DNA of 64,000 nt from Candidatus Latescibacterota bacterium (GTDB lineage Bacteria; Latescibacterota; UBA2968). The position numbers and the translations under genes are program-made. The stretch covers positions 1 to 64,000 of the forward strand of contig JAJDYX010000023.1 of NCBI GenBank assembly GCA_022824945.1, read 5' to 3'. The first letter of the stretch is position 1. The number at the start of each line of letters is the position of its first letter. Under the pieces are notes generated by a model, which had not been told where the DNA came from, did not search any database, and worked only from the letters and a program-made list of their open reading frames with translations. Of this stretch, positions 44,451 to 53,781 are shown piece after piece.

Positions 44451-44845
44451 GTGTTATTACCCCACAGCTTCAGCAATCCTGGACGCGAGTGAGTCCTTTA
44501 CTCGTGATTCAGGACGAGCGGGACTATGATCTGGCACTGGAGCGCCTCAACGACCTGATCGATGAGGTGGGTACTGATGAGCAGCACCCTCTTTATTCTT
44601 TGCTCGATACACTGGGTGCTGTTGTCCACGCCTGGGAAGAACAACACCATCCCATACCCAGGTCAGAGGGTGTGGATTCACTTCGATTCCTCATGGAAGA
44701 ACATGAATTGACTCAATCGGATTTGCCAGAGGTGGGTTCACAAGGGGTGGTTTCGGAAATTCTGGGTGGGAAGCGGAAGCTAAACATCCGTCAAATACGT
44801 GCTTTGTCCAAACGATTCGGTGTCTCACCCTCAGTATTCGTATAG
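44447..44845 (+). CDS. higA: HigA-type antitoxin (HTH)
   Basis: 132-residue antitoxin. The N-terminal helical part (YDLALERLNDLIDEVGTDEQ) and the C-terminal HTH (FLMEEHELTQSDLPEVGSQG, then ISEILGGKRKLN-type) match HigA partners of HigB_toxin proteins. It begins within the toxin's stop, at 44447, not at the ORF-track start 44438. It should bind the toxin and repress the promoter upstream. Confidence 0.88.
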   Translation: MSVITPQLQQSWTRVSPLLVIQDERDYDLALERLNDLIDEVGTDEQHPLYSLLDTLGAVVHAWEEQHHPIPRSEGVDSLRFLMEEHELTQSDLPEVGSQGVVSEILGGKRKLNIRQIRALSKRFGVSPSVFV

Positions 44846-44868
44846 GCTCAATCTATAAGGAGATAAAT

Positions 44869-45258
44869 ATGAAAACCAAAGCCGTATTTAAAACTGCCTC
44901 ACCCTATATGCAAGACGCAATGAACCTTCCCGTTGAGAACCTGGAAGAAGCCATCCCTTTTTACGAAATAATCATGGGATTTCAGATCGTATCTCAGCAG
45001 GACGCGTCCTGTAAGTCCGCTATACTCGCAAGAGACGATATCCAGATAGGCCTGGCAGAAAATGGTGGCGACCCGACTCAAGAAGGTTGTTTTTTTGAAG
45101 TAGATGATGTCGAAGTCGCCTTCAAAGAATTGAAGGACAATGGACTAAAAAACGATGACCCCAATTATCGGATTGACCAACACGGCGATAAATCCTTCCG
45201 CATATTCTTCGTCGTCGCACCAGACGGGTTGTGCTATTGCCTTGGTCAGCAGGTATGA
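44869..45258 (+). CDS. VOC-family protein
   Basis: 129-residue VOC-superfamily protein: LPVENLEEAIPFYEIIMGFQ opening and a FRIFFVVAPDGLCYCLGQQV end. AAGGAG lies before the ATG. Relatives bind or transform small molecules; metal ligands are only partly recognisable. It is followed after six bases by the Gfo/Idh/MocA gene. Confidence 0.8.
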   Translation: MKTKAVFKTASPYMQDAMNLPVENLEEAIPFYEIIMGFQIVSQQDASCKSAILARDDIQIGLAENGGDPTQEGCFFEVDDVEVAFKELKDNGLKNDDPNYRIDQHGDKSFRIFFVVAPDGLCYCLGQQV

Positions 45259-45264
45259 ACATTA

Positions 45265-46221
45265 ATGGATCATCTAACGTATAAAAAGCCGCGCATCTGC
45301 ATACTGGGTTGTGGGAATATCGGCGCGCTTCATGCGAAAAACTTGCAATGGCGAGCGGCGTTGTATTTTTGCAGTCGTTCGCGGGTAAGCGCGTATAAGT
45401 TCAATCTCAAGTTCAAGGGCGAGGGCATCTTTGACGATCTAAACGCCGTATTGGAAAGCGATGTAGATGCCGTAGTAATCGCTTCCCCGCCAGAGCATCA
45501 CAAAGACCAGATAATCGCACTATTAGAAGCGGGCAAAGCCGTACTCGTCGAAAAACCGATGTGCATTTCACCAGAGGAAATTGTCGAGATCGAGACTGTG
45601 TTGGAACGGGTCGAGAACCCTTTATTGATGATCGCCGAGAACTATTATTACAAACCCTCGCTATCGTACATCAAGCAAATGGTCGCCCAGGGCGATATTG
45701 GCGAAATGCGTTCGGTTTCTGTAAAAAAGCTCACAACGCAGCAGGCGCAAGGTTGGAAAAGTGCTCATGGTGCTTTGTTGGAAGGTGGTATTCATTTTAT
45801 CGCCCTGATTTCAGATCTATTCGATGCGGCGCCCGAACAGATCGAAGCAATATTCCCTGGCTATTCAGGCAGTACACCAGAGCGCGAATCTGTCGTGCGG
45901 ATGGTCTATGCCACAGGCGCAATTGGCGAATTGCATTACTCGTGGCAAACACCCAGTTTGACAAAAGGCATTTTTCAGCATTCTTATATCGAAGGATCAC
46001 ACAGACGCATTGTTTTTGAAAGCAACGGCATCTATATACGCAAACCCCAGAAAGGCTTTCGGATTCTCTGGCCGGGTCTGAAAGATTTGATGGGCTATCG
46101 CGCGATGACGGCCGATTTTTTATCCTGCCTTCAAAACCGCTCGCGTCAGCCATATTCGGATTTTGCACGCGCAAAACGCGATTTAAAAATTGTATTTGAT
46201 GCGTATGTGTGCAGTGGCTAA
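45265..46221 (+). CDS. Gfo/Idh/MocA-family oxidoreductase
   Basis: 318-residue NAD(P)-dependent oxidoreductase. ICILGCGNIGALHAKNL is the dinucleotide fold, GKAVLVEKPM contains the EKP motif, and LLEGGIHFIALISDLF is the usual active-site helix. Such enzymes act on sugars, inositols or related hydroxyl compounds. Starts at ATG 45265 without strong ribosome site. The TonB receptor begins 31 bases later. Confidence 0.9.
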   Translation: MDHLTYKKPRICILGCGNIGALHAKNLQWRAALYFCSRSRVSAYKFNLKFKGEGIFDDLNAVLESDVDAVVIASPPEHHKDQIIALLEAGKAVLVEKPMCISPEEIVEIETVLERVENPLLMIAENYYYKPSLSYIKQMVAQGDIGEMRSVSVKKLTTQQAQGWKSAHGALLEGGIHFIALISDLFDAAPEQIEAIFPGYSGSTPERESVVRMVYATGAIGELHYSWQTPSLTKGIFQHSYIEGSHRRIVFESNGIYIRKPQKGFRILWPGLKDLMGYRAMTADFLSCLQNRSRQPYSDFARAKRDLKIVFDAYVCSG

Positions 46222-46252
46222 AAAATTGTCATTCTCCAATCGCGAGGTATGG

Positions 46253-49054
46253 ATGAGTGTGAAGCACATATTCTGGCAAATAATCGCTGTTGTATTTATG
46301 ACACCAGTGCTCGCCGAGGAAGTTAAAGAATCACCCGACGAGCCGAAAATCTACGAATTTGAAGAGATTGTCGTAACTGGTTCCCGCATCAAAAGTGCAG
46401 AGAGTCTTTCGCCTGCGCCAGTCGTTGTCCTATCCAGTGACGAAATCAAAGCGCGAGGATTGACATCTATTGGAGATGTGCTACAAACACTAACAGTACA
46501 GTCCAACGCGACCAACACCCAGTCCAACAACGGTGGTGATGGCTCCACCCGGATTAATCTGCGCGGACTCGGCTCTAATCGCACCCTGATATTGGTCAAC
46601 GGACGTCGTTTCGTACCGGGCGGAACAGGCGCAAATTCATCCGTTGATCTCAATGCTATTCCCACTTCAATCATCGAACGCGTCGAAGTACTCAAGGATG
46701 GCGCCTCGGCCGTATATGGATCAGACGCTATTGGGGGCGTGGTCAATATCATCACCCGGTCAGATACGGAAGGGATAGAGATAGATTACTATGAGGGAAT
46801 TTCGGGCGCAGGCGATGGCGAAGTCCGCGACCTCAGCATAACCGCTGGATTGCAGAGCGAAAAAGGCCACATCCTGTTTTCTGCCGGTTACCACAACCGG
46901 AAGCCCGTCTGGACCGGCGACCGCAGTTTCAGCGTATCGGACAAAAACTACGATTGGGGAAAAAACGACGGTACCTATAACAAAAACGGCAGTTCAGCCA
47001 CCCCGGAAGGCCACATCATCGACCGCCTGGGCACCGATGGCAACGAAGCCTGGCAGGCTGTCGTTGCGGCGGCTAGCGAGAACGCCGGTGATTACCACCT
47101 CGATCCACTCACGGGCTGGCGTCCCTTCAATTGGGCGGGGATCTCCTCGGATGGAAGCGGTGATACGTACAATTATCAACCGGAGAATTACCTCTACACT
47201 CCGCAGACACGCTACAGCTCTTTTCTAAGCGGCGCTTACGAATTCACAAAAGATGCGAAAACTTTCTTCGAGGTATCGTACACCAATCGCCAATCCGACC
47301 AAAAGCTGGCTCCGACGCCCCTGTTTACCATCAGCGACGGCATCGTAGTGTCATCTACCAACCGGTACAACGAATTTGGCCGTGATTTTATCGATGTTCG
47401 GCGGCGTTTTCTCGAAGCAGGCAATCGCAACTATCTCCAAGATATTGATACCTATCGCCTGGTCCTGGGATTGAACCATCGGCTCCTGGGCTTTGACGCT
47501 GACCTGTCCTTTTCCTACGGACGCAGCGAGGGCACCAGCGTCAACGAGGGCCGATTTATAATCAGTAATCTTGTTCGGGCATTAGGACCAGACGAGGATT
47601 GTACCGGCGACTGCGTGCCGCTGGATATACTCCACGGGGCAGGCACAATCACCCAGGAGATGTTAGACTACATACAATATACTGGTATCGCCAGAGGCTA
47701 CTCTCAACAGCAAATCCTGCAGTGGAACCTGACCGGAGAGATCGCGCAACTCCCGGCCGGTCCGCTGGTCATGGCCGCAGGTCTATCTTCGCGCTGGGAA
47801 GCGGGAGCCTATCTTCCCGATCCCATAACCGCATCTGGAAATACCACCGGTAGTGACGAAGCCCCCACCGATGGTGCGTACTCGGTCAAGGCTTTGTATG
47901 CAGAAGCCCATTTGCCGCTCTACAAAGCGGGAGAAATTGGCCTCGATTTAATAGCCGCTGGACGCGCTTTCCACTACGATTCATTCGGATCTGGCTCCAC
48001 TTATAAAGCGGGCACTCGTCTCGAATTGCCTCAAGGGCTGGCATTTCGCGCCACATACTCCAATGCTTTTCGCGCCCCCAGCATTGCCGAAATGTTCCTT
48101 GGCAACAGCGATGGATTCCCACTGGTCAGCGATCCCTGTAGTACAGTCGATGAAGCGGGCAATGCCCGAGCGTTGACCGCTCAGCAAATGCGAAATTGCG
48201 CGGCTCAAGGCATCCCATCCGACTTTGAGGATTCGCGGGCACAACTGCGCGCCCAGTTCAGTGGCAGCACAGAACTCGATCCTGAAAAGGCCACAATGCT
48301 CACTGCAGGTCTGGTTTATCAGCCGAACTTTCTGGATGGATTCGATATAACTGTGGATTACTATACCAGCGCGATCGCGAATGAGATCGGCGCGTTACCC
48401 GCCAGCCTCATCTTGAGTAACTGCTATTCGCAGGACACGCCATCCAACTGTGATCAAGTCGTGCGCGACCCAAACACCAGGCTGATTAATTATATATCAT
48501 CACCCAACACCAACGTTGGCGAAACCGAAACCAGCGGCCTGGATATCGGACTCCATTACGCTACTGACTCACCCCTGGGTATTGTCTCGGCGCAAATAGA
48601 GAGCAACCTGCTCGTGAATTACGATCAGATCCTGCCTTCAGCCAACGGTCCAGAGTTAGTCAAAGGCAAGGGCTACTACGACCTGGGCGTGTTCCCAGGC
48701 TGGCGTCACGCCGCTTCAGTTGGCGTAGAGAGTAATAGTTCTTCCATTGGGCTGACCTGGCGATACATCGGCGGATTCGAGGAATGCGAGGATGACGACT
48801 GCAAGGGCAAGTACCGTCCGGATGTGACAGAAATACCACCGAGTCGCAAAGTTAGTCCCAACAGCATCTTTAGTATGCATGGATCATACCAGTTGGGAAC
48901 AACCTTTGGTCACTCCGTACTCACGATTGGAATAAACAACATCCTCAATCAGGCACCAGCAGTGATATACAATGGTTTCCTCGGCACTTCCGATGCCAAT
49001 ACCTACGATTTCCTGGGGAGGTATTTATACATGCGCCTCTCCCATAGTCTGTAG
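46253..49054 (+). CDS. TonB-dependent outer-membrane receptor
   Basis: 933-residue TonB-dependent receptor. After a signal peptide ending near VLA, a TonB-box-like EFEEIVVTGSRI is followed by the plug (LSSDEIKARGLTSIGDVLQT, RVEVLKDGASAVYGSDAIGG, VVNIITR) and a long beta-barrel. It imports large ligands such as polysaccharide fragments or siderophores, energised by TonB. GAGG is five bases before ATG 46253; the ORF track is 21 codons too long. It directly follows a Gfo/Idh/MocA gene, which favours a carbohydrate substrate (inference). Confidence 0.94.
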   Translation: MSVKHIFWQIIAVVFMTPVLAEEVKESPDEPKIYEFEEIVVTGSRIKSAESLSPAPVVVLSSDEIKARGLTSIGDVLQTLTVQSNATNTQSNNGGDGSTRINLRGLGSNRTLILVNGRRFVPGGTGANSSVDLNAIPTSIIERVEVLKDGASAVYGSDAIGGVVNIITRSDTEGIEIDYYEGISGAGDGEVRDLSITAGLQSEKGHILFSAGYHNRKPVWTGDRSFSVSDKNYDWGKNDGTYNKNGSSATPEGHIIDRLGTDGNEAWQAVVAAASENAGDYHLDPLTGWRPFNWAGISSDGSGDTYNYQPENYLYTPQTRYSSFLSGAYEFTKDAKTFFEVSYTNRQSDQKLAPTPLFTISDGIVVSSTNRYNEFGRDFIDVRRRFLEAGNRNYLQDIDTYRLVLGLNHRLLGFDADLSFSYGRSEGTSVNEGRFIISNLVRALGPDEDCTGDCVPLDILHGAGTITQEMLDYIQYTGIARGYSQQQILQWNLTGEIAQLPAGPLVMAAGLSSRWEAGAYLPDPITASGNTTGSDEAPTDGAYSVKALYAEAHLPLYKAGEIGLDLIAAGRAFHYDSFGSGSTYKAGTRLELPQGLAFRATYSNAFRAPSIAEMFLGNSDGFPLVSDPCSTVDEAGNARALTAQQMRNCAAQGIPSDFEDSRAQLRAQFSGSTELDPEKATMLTAGLVYQPNFLDGFDITVDYYTSAIANEIGALPASLILSNCYSQDTPSNCDQVVRDPNTRLINYISSPNTNVGETETSGLDIGLHYATDSPLGIVSAQIESNLLVNYDQILPSANGPELVKGKGYYDLGVFPGWRHAASVGVESNSSSIGLTWRYIGGFEECEDDDCKGKYRPDVTEIPPSRKVSPNSIFSMHGSYQLGTTFGHSVLTIGINNILNQAPAVIYNGFLGTSDANTYDFLGRYLYMRLSHSL

Positions 49055-49070
49055 TTATAGTTGCCACTCA

Positions 49071-49089
49071 CCCTGGCACACAACCAGGG
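49071..49089 (+). terminator. Possible stem-loop after the TonB receptor
   Basis: CCCTGG (49071-49076) and CCAGGG (49084-49089) can pair with a seven-base loop. No clear run of T follows, only mixed pyrimidine-rich sequence, so this is a weak terminator candidate. Confidence 0.3.
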
Positions 49090-49224
49090 CATGCACACCT
49101 TCTATTCGCCTCTTTTAAGTTGACCCCTTTTCCCCTTCCAGCTATATTTCTATAGTTATCGTACCTCCCTCATTCTTTTTTACTTCCTTTCTCTCTCCCT
49201 TTGGAATTCAAAAGTCCTTCCCGC

Positions 49225-51669
49225 ATGATGAATTTTGATCAATTTATCGCGCATGTTCGCCGCGACTATGGGTATGCCGGTCAGGTTGCTCATATAGAAA
49301 CCATACCCGCACAAGAAGCCAGATTCGTCGGTGATGACTACGCGCTACATCCCGCGATCTCAGACGCCTTGAAACAGCAGGACATCGATCTGCTCTATAC
49401 CCATCAGGCCGATGCTCTGGCTGCTCTGAGACGCGGTGAAGGCGTAGTGGTGGTAACGGCAACAGCGAGCGGGAAAACCCTGTGTTATCAAATACCCACG
49501 CTGGAAGCACTGTTATCCGACCCACAGGCGACTGCGCTTTATCTCTTCCCGACCAAAGCACTGGCACAGGACCAGGCACGCGGGCTGGCGCGGTTTGGCG
49601 AATTAAACGAGCAATTGAAATTTTCTCTGGGCACTTACGATGGGGATACACCGTCCAACCAGCGCAAAACACTGCGCGAAGAGGGGCGGGTAATCATGAG
49701 CAATCCCGATATGTTGCATCAGGGCGTGTTGCCCAACCACCCGCGCTGGGCGCGTTTTTTTCAGAATTTGCGCTATGTAGTACTCGACGAAATACACACC
49801 TACCGGGGAGTCTTTGGCTCGCATGTAGCCAATGTATTGCGGCGTCTGATGCGAATTTGCGCGCATTATGGCACGCCTCCGCAATTTGTGTGCTGCTCGG
49901 CGACCATAGCAAATCCCAAAGAACACGCCGAGGCCTTAACCGGCCATCCAATGTCCCTGATTGATCGGGATGGTTCCCCGCGAGGCAGACGCCACTTTGC
50001 ATTCTGGAATCCGCCTTTTTTGGAAGGCACCACGAGTGACCGGCGCAGTTCAAATACCGAAGCGCGTTGGTTGCTCGGCAAACTTATCCACAACAGGGTG
50101 CAAACCATCGCATTTACCAGAGCGCGCACATCTGCAGAAGTGATCTATCGCTATGTGCAAGAGGATTTATCGCTGGTGAACCAGCGGATGGCAGGCGCGA
50201 TTCGGGCTTATCGCGGCGGATATTTGCCCGCAGAACGGCGAGAAATTGAGCGACAATTATTTGAAGGTGAGTTGCTCGGTGTGGTGAGTACCAATGCCCT
50301 GGAATTAGGCATTGATATTGGAGACCTGGATGCCGCGTTAATCGTGGGATACCCGGGCAGTATTTCCAGCATGTGGCAGCAAGCAGGTCGTGCGGGGCGG
50401 CAGGCTGAAGAGTCGCTGGTGGTCTTTGTGGCACACAACGCGCCCATCGATCAATTTTTGATGCGCGACCCGGCTTACTTTTTTGGGCAATCACCCGAAC
50501 ATGCGACCATTGACCCCAACAACCCGCATCTCGTCGTGGGACACCTGCGGTGTGCTTTGCGCGAATTGCCCGTGCGGGGCGAAGAAGGCGAAGTAATGGG
50601 AGAATTTACGGGTGCGCTACTCGAAATCCTATCAGATGAAGGCATGGCGCGCCAGCTCAATGGCCAGTGGTTTTACAGCCAATCGGGATATCCGGCAGCA
50701 GAAGTTGGGCTACGCAATATCAGCGATCCAACCTATACTATTATCGACGAGACAGAAGGCGACCCGCAGGTCATTGGTTCCCTGGATGAAATCAGCGCAT
50801 TTTTTCAGATACATACACACGCTGTATATTTGCACAATGGGCAGACGTACTTTGTCGATCAACTCGACACAGAGCGCAAAATTGCACGGGTAAGTCAAAA
50901 AGCACTGGACTATTATACCCATGCAGTTGACGAGACGAGTATTGTCGTAAATGATACCGAAATATTGGGCGCATGGCGCGTCAGTGACGTGTATTTTGGC
51001 GACGTCTCAGTTTCGTCACTGGTGACGATGTTTAAGAAAGTGAAATTCGAAGACCGCGACAGCATTGGCTGGGAAAATCTCGACTTGCCAGAGCGCAAGC
51101 TCGATACAGCCGCCTGCTGGGTCGTACCGCCCCAGGAAGGACTAAACCAGTGTCGACAACATGGCCGCGTGCCATCTGAGGGACTCAAAGGCATTGCCAA
51201 TGTAATGGGGGAAGTGCTCCCCTTATTTGCAATGTGCGATGTCATGGATATTGGCACAACGGTAGATAGCTCCAACACGGGACGACCAACCGCATTTGTA
51301 TATGATCGACATCCGGGAGGCATTGGTTTTTCGGAAAAAGCTTATGAGATGATCGAAGATATCATAACAGCCTGTTGGATGGTCGTATCGGAATGCGAAT
51401 GTGAAGTGGGATGTCCGTCGTGTGTGGGCGCGCCATTGCCCCCCGGCGACGATGGCAATACGAGAGGAACGATTCCGGACAAAGAAGCCGCCCTCGTCTT
51501 GTTACATGCCATGTTGGAAAAAGAACCTTATGTACCCAAACATCCGCGTCTTGAAATATCCATCACAGGTGATATTGCTACTCACAGCGATAAAAAAATT
51601 CCCGTCCGTCCTCTGTCGGCAAATGTCGAGGCAAAAATTCGCAAAAAAGTAAAGGAGTTCAAGCGGTGA
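49225..51669 (+). CDS. MrfA-like DEAD/DEAH-box helicase (DUF1998)
   Basis: 814-residue superfamily-2 helicase. Walker A is TATASGKTLCYQ, DEAH-type box is VLDEIHTYRG, CSATIANP is motif III, and the C-terminal region has the four-cysteine set CECEVGCPSC expected of MrfA/YprA-type DUF1998 helicases. Likely role is DNA repair or unwinding. The partner nuclease (MrfB) is not the next gene. The start ATG 49225 is chosen; the ORF track begins with TTG 49201. The stop lies next to a probable IS end (51666). Confidence 0.88.
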   Translation: MMNFDQFIAHVRRDYGYAGQVAHIETIPAQEARFVGDDYALHPAISDALKQQDIDLLYTHQADALAALRRGEGVVVVTATASGKTLCYQIPTLEALLSDPQATALYLFPTKALAQDQARGLARFGELNEQLKFSLGTYDGDTPSNQRKTLREEGRVIMSNPDMLHQGVLPNHPRWARFFQNLRYVVLDEIHTYRGVFGSHVANVLRRLMRICAHYGTPPQFVCCSATIANPKEHAEALTGHPMSLIDRDGSPRGRRHFAFWNPPFLEGTTSDRRSSNTEARWLLGKLIHNRVQTIAFTRARTSAEVIYRYVQEDLSLVNQRMAGAIRAYRGGYLPAERREIERQLFEGELLGVVSTNALELGIDIGDLDAALIVGYPGSISSMWQQAGRAGRQAEESLVVFVAHNAPIDQFLMRDPAYFFGQSPEHATIDPNNPHLVVGHLRCALRELPVRGEEGEVMGEFTGALLEILSDEGMARQLNGQWFYSQSGYPAAEVGLRNISDPTYTIIDETEGDPQVIGSLDEISAFFQIHTHAVYLHNGQTYFVDQLDTERKIARVSQKALDYYTHAVDETSIVVNDTEILGAWRVSDVYFGDVSVSSLVTMFKKVKFEDRDSIGWENLDLPERKLDTAACWVVPPQEGLNQCRQHGRVPSEGLKGIANVMGEVLPLFAMCDVMDIGTTVDSSNTGRPTAFVYDRHPGGIGFSEKAYEMIEDIITACWMVVSECECEVGCPSCVGAPLPPGDDGNTRGTIPDKEAALVLLHAMLEKEPYVPKHPRLEISITGDIATHSDKKIPVRPLSANVEAKIRKKVKEFKR

Positions 51670-51792
51670 CGACTCCCAATCGTGAACGTGTTGGGCTTCT
51701 CGGTGATTAACCCCACCTTGGTACATCGTCCTGGACCAATAGGCAAAGCTATATATCTTGTTCACTGGTGAAAGCAGACCACGTATGGTCTG
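51666..51792 (-). mobile_element. Possible IS200/IS605-type end remnant
   Basis: On the minus strand, CACCGAGAAGCCC with a hairpin (CCCAA ... TTGGG; 51675-51679, 51691-51695) and a terminal GGGAGTCGTCAC resembles right ends of IS200/IS605 elements or the 3' end of TnpB guide RNAs. A second perfect hairpin CAGACCA-CGTA-TGGTCTG lies at 51775-51792. No tnpA or tnpB open frame is present, so only a fragment or MITE-like copy is suggested. Confidence 0.4.
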
Positions 51793-51920
51793 ACCCATAG
51801 GTTTTACCTACACGGGTGGTATGTTTTGTGTAGAACTCCATACCTGATATTAGGATAGTCACACTTTGGCTGTATGTCAACGTTCATATACCCTAAAGCT
51901 AAAAAAGGAAGCCCTTCGCC

Positions 51921-53015
51921 ATGCGACCCACCGCTAAAGCTGATGGGTTTTACGGGCTATTTGATAAAATGGAAACGCGATTAAAAAATTATTTGGAAAC
52001 CTGGGTGCCTCGTATCGATGAGGAAATGTATCAGTTCTTGCCAAAAGATAAAGATCCAGTCGATTTTTTATACACCCCTATGCGCGATTATCCCCAGCGC
52101 GGTGGCAAGCGATTCAGGTCAGCATTGGTGCTGCTGGGCATTGAAGCATTTGGCGGTGATCCCAACGTGGGTTTGCGAACGGCTGCTGCTTTTGAGTTAT
52201 TTCAGTCCTTTGCCCTGGTACACGACGATATTGAGGATGCCTCTTTAATGCGGCGCGGAAAACCGTGCTTGCATCTGATACACGGGATTCCACTGAGCAT
52301 TAACGTGGGCGATGCGCTTTATTCCAAAGTGTTTGAAATATTGTACGCAAATCGCGAAATATTAGGGGAAACAACAACGCTCGATTTGCTTTGTGAAATG
52401 ATCCAGGGCGCACAAATAACATTTGAAGGACAGGCATTGGATATCGGTTGGATCGAGGCCGAAGCCATTCCCGATGTAAACGACTTTGTTGACATGCTGC
52501 GGCGCAAAACGGGATGGTATAGCGGTCGCGGACCCTGTACCATGGGCGCGATTATTGCGGGTGCTGGCAATGACATGAAACGGGCGATTGGCGATTTTGG
52601 TGAAGCCATAGCTGTTGCATTTCAAATTCGCGATGACTTGCTCAATATCGTCGTTGAAGATACCGATGCAACATTAGCCCCCACGACGACATCCGGGGGT
52701 TATGGCAAAGAACGCGGCGGGGACATTGCCGAAGGCAAGCGCACCTTGATGGTCATCGATTTGCTCAACCACTGTACGCCAGAGGAAAATCAAAAAGTAC
52801 GCGAAATTCTGGATCGAGATCGAGATGCAACATCGGAAGAAGAAGTCGAGTGGGTGATTGACTTGATGGGAAGATATGGCGCAATTGAAAAAGCGCAACA
52901 GGCTTGCCAGACACGCGCCGAATCTGCCGAAGCGCGCCTCGCCCAGTTGCCCCCGTCGGAATCGAGAGAAGTGCTCAGAGAAATGTGTTCATTTTTGGTG
53001 GAGCGCGTATTTTAG
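51921..53015 (+). CDS. Polyprenyl diphosphate synthase (geranylgeranyl/farnesyl type)
   Basis: 364-residue trans-prenyltransferase. The first aspartate motif is [13 protein letters not shown] at 101-113 and the second is [10 protein letters not shown], where the usual third aspartate is asparagine. A phenylalanine at the fifth residue before the first motif (F97) is typical of short-chain, GGPP-type synthases. It makes isoprenoid precursors in the cytoplasm. AAGGAAG precedes the ATG. The gene is separated by 94 bases from transaldolase. Confidence 0.9.
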   Translation: MRPTAKADGFYGLFDKMETRLKNYLETWVPRIDEEMYQFLPKDKDPVDFLYTPMRDYPQRGGKRFRSALVLLGIEAFGGDPNVGLRTAAAFELFQSFALVHDDIEDASLMRRGKPCLHLIHGIPLSINVGDALYSKVFEILYANREILGETTTLDLLCEMIQGAQITFEGQALDIGWIEAEAIPDVNDFVDMLRRKTGWYSGRGPCTMGAIIAGAGNDMKRAIGDFGEAIAVAFQIRDDLLNIVVEDTDATLAPTTTSGGYGKERGGDIAEGKRTLMVIDLLNHCTPEENQKVREILDRDRDATSEEEVEWVIDLMGRYGAIEKAQQACQTRAESAEARLAQLPPSESREVLREMCSFLVERVF

Positions 53016-53016
53016 A

Positions 53017-53052
53017 TCGCGGATGATGCGGATTACGCAGATTGCGCGGATA
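53017..53052. repeat. Four-unit 9-base degenerate tandem repeat
   Basis: The sequence tcgcggatg / atgcggatt / acgcagatt / gcgcggata contains four 9-base units in 36 bases, directly after the polyprenyl synthase stop and 57 bases before the transaldolase start. Purpose unknown. Confidence 0.55.
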
Positions 53053-53109
53053 AACTGTCTGAGAGACGGCCAGTTCCATTATTCGTACATTTATAAAAAG
53101 GAGGCATAC

Positions 53110-53781
53110 ATGAAGTTCTTTATCGATACAGCCAATTTAGACGAAATCCGCGAAGCCCAGGCCATGGGTGTGCTGGATGGCGTGACGACAAATCCTTCTC
53201 TTATGTCGCAGGAAGAGGGAGAATTTGAAGACATCATTCGCGCAATCTGCGGAATTGTAGATGGACCAGTAAGCGCAGAAGTGGTCAGCACCGACACCGA
53301 AGGCATGATCGCCGAAGCGCGCCGAAATGCCGCGATCCACGAACAGGTAGTGGTGAAAATCCCGATTACGCCAGATGGCCTAAAAGCGATCAAAGCGTGT
53401 TCAGATGACGGGATTCGCGTGAATGTAACCCTGTGCTTTTCTGCAAATCAGGCACTGATGGCCGCCAAAGCAGGCGCGACTTATATCAGCCCATTTATTG
53501 GCCGCCTGGATGATTTGGGCCAAGACGGCATGGAATTAATTCAAACAATTCGCCAGATTTACAACAATTACGGATTTGAAACCCAGGTGCTGGCCGCGAG
53601 TTTGCGCTCGCCCAAACACGTCGTCGAATGCGCGCTTGCTGGCGCAGATGTAGCGACCCTTCCGCCCGATGTATTGAGCAAGTTACTCGCACACCCCTTA
53701 ACCGACATCGGTCTGGAACGCTTCCTCAACGACTGGCGTGCCTGGCAAGCCGCAAAAAATAGCGATCCCGTGGTGGTTTAA
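53110..53781 (+). CDS. Transaldolase / fructose-6-phosphate aldolase family protein
   Basis: 223-residue transaldolase of the short (TalC/MipB-like) type: [20 protein letters not shown] opening, VTTNPSLMS, the Schiff-base lysine in [11 protein letters not shown] (K83), and [14 protein letters not shown]. It acts in pentose phosphate interconversion or aldol chemistry. The ATG at 53110 has AAAAGGAGG; the ORF track's start lies within the previous gene. The stop overlaps the convergent sulfatase-like gene in TTAA. Confidence 0.92.
   Translation: MKFFIDTANLDEIREAQAMGVLDGVTTNPSLMSQEEGEFEDIIRAICGIVDGPVSAEVVSTDTEGMIAEARRNAAIHEQVVVKIPITPDGLKAIKACSDDGIRVNVTLCFSANQALMAAKAGATYISPFIGRLDDLGQDGMELIQTIRQIYNNYGFETQVLAASLRSPKHVVECALAGADVATLPPDVLSKLLAHPLTDIGLERFLNDWRAWQAAKNSDPVVV

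Noticed and set aside
52876-53109. N-terminal extension of the transaldolase ORF
   Set aside because: The extension overlaps the polyprenyl synthase gene; ATG 53110 with AAAAGGAGG gives the normal family start.
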